Source: Acidobacteriota bacterium (GTDB lineage: Bacteria; Acidobacteriota; UBA6911; RPQK01; JADFOI01). From it: a stretch of 5,685 nucleotides of DNA. Each line of letters starts with the position of its first letter. Within the stretch, counting starts at the first letter, position 1. Location of the stretch: the NCBI GenBank assembly GCA_029942065.1, contig JAPYTY010000152.1, forward strand, positions 1-5,685, in the 5' to 3' direction. Positions 5,459-5,685 of the stretch are shown in pieces. Under the pieces are notes generated by a model. That model did no database searches. It was not told the DNA's origin and was given only the letters and a program-made list of their open reading frames with translations. Made by a program: the position numbers and the translations under genes.

Positions 5459-5685
5459 TTGATTCCTTACACCGAATCCGAAGATGGCGGGCGGTCCTGG
5501 CGAAAGGCCATTGCCCCGTTTGAGACACCCAGTCTGGCCCGGAGTCTACGGCAAACCGCCGATACGATCCTTCCCTACTTGGGGTTAATGGGCCTGATGT
5601 ACCTCGCCCTCGACGTTTCTTACTGGATCACACTGGCCCTCGCATTCCCCGCAGCGGGGTTCCTGATCAGAAACTTCATTCTTTT
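5459..5685 (+). CDS. Membrane fatty acid desaturase, N-terminal fragment
   Basis: The first 75 codons of a gene that runs off the window. The frame reads RSWRKAIAPFETPSLARSLRQ (residues 12-32), the typical amphipathic N-terminus of acyl-lipid desaturases. Two membrane spans follow, at about 36-52 and 54-70, ending GFLIRNFIL just before the place where the first His box (HDCGH in this family) would begin. Such di-iron enzymes introduce a double bond into membrane-lipid acyl chains using O2 and reduced ferredoxin or a similar donor; regiochemistry cannot be judged here. The start is uncertain. TTG at 5459 is the only usual start codon in frame, with AGGA 12 bases upstream. An ATG at 5448 is out of frame and stops after four codons, but one extra A in the AAA run at 5456-5458 would bring it into frame. 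It is divergent from the HDOD gene. Confidence 0.82.
   Translation, partial: MIPYTESEDGGRSWRKAIAPFETPSLARSLRQTADTILPYLGLMGLMYLALDVSYWITLALAFPAAGFLIRNFIL

Noticed and set aside
1..5685. CRISPR array, tRNA or rRNA gene, transposase, integrase or toxin-antitoxin pair
   Set aside because: I saw no spaced direct repeats, cloverleaf or rRNA-like sequence, or translated motifs of these families in any frame.

Overview
The window looks like a stretch of a moderately GC-rich, Gram-negative, probably environmental bacterial chromosome. Supporting signs are an exported YtcJ-type amidohydrolase with a Sec signal peptide, a membrane fatty acid desaturase, HDOD and cyclase-FHA signalling proteins, an FdhF/YdeP-type molybdoenzyme, a CRP-like site, and short palindromes of the dispersed kind common in Proteobacteria and neighbouring phyla. 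The taxon cannot be fixed from this sequence. Gene density is low: one gene is frameshifted, one is cut short, and there is a gap of about 520 bases between divergent genes. This suggests a flexible or decaying region, although assembly error could explain some of it.

Layout. 1-285 (+): C-terminal end of an FdhF/YdeP-type molybdopterin oxidoreductase. 272-1277 (+): a mobB-mobA fusion overlapping it by 14 nt, which would make the guanine-dinucleotide form of the molybdenum cofactor for that enzyme. It carries a frameshift near 878-888, a shortened MobB part and an Arg in place of the P-loop Lys. 1278-1557: intergenic, with a small palindrome cluster, an A9 tract, a strong CRP-like palindrome and a promoter -10 spaced as in class II CRP-activated promoters. 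1558-2445 (+): class III adenylate cyclase joined to an FHA domain, with a TTG start. 2446-2694: intergenic, with a 10-bp hairpin after the cyclase gene and a degenerate dispersed palindrome. 2695-4407 (+): secreted YtcJ-like amidohydrolase. 4428-4937 (-): an HDOD signalling protein ending abruptly 20 bp from the amidohydrolase stop. 4938-5458: long spacer with hairpins and a weak minus-strand open frame. 5459-5685 (+): N-terminus of a fatty acid desaturase running off the window.

The first two genes form a clear functional pair (molybdoenzyme and cofactor maturation). The others look like independent units: cAMP signalling that may be under CRP feedback, an exported hydrolase, a truncated HDOD regulator and lipid desaturation. 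The best candidates for a second look are the CRP-like site at the cyclase promoter, the damaged mobBA fusion and the apparent rearrangement junction at 4405-4440. I see no evidence for an undescribed defence or mobile system.
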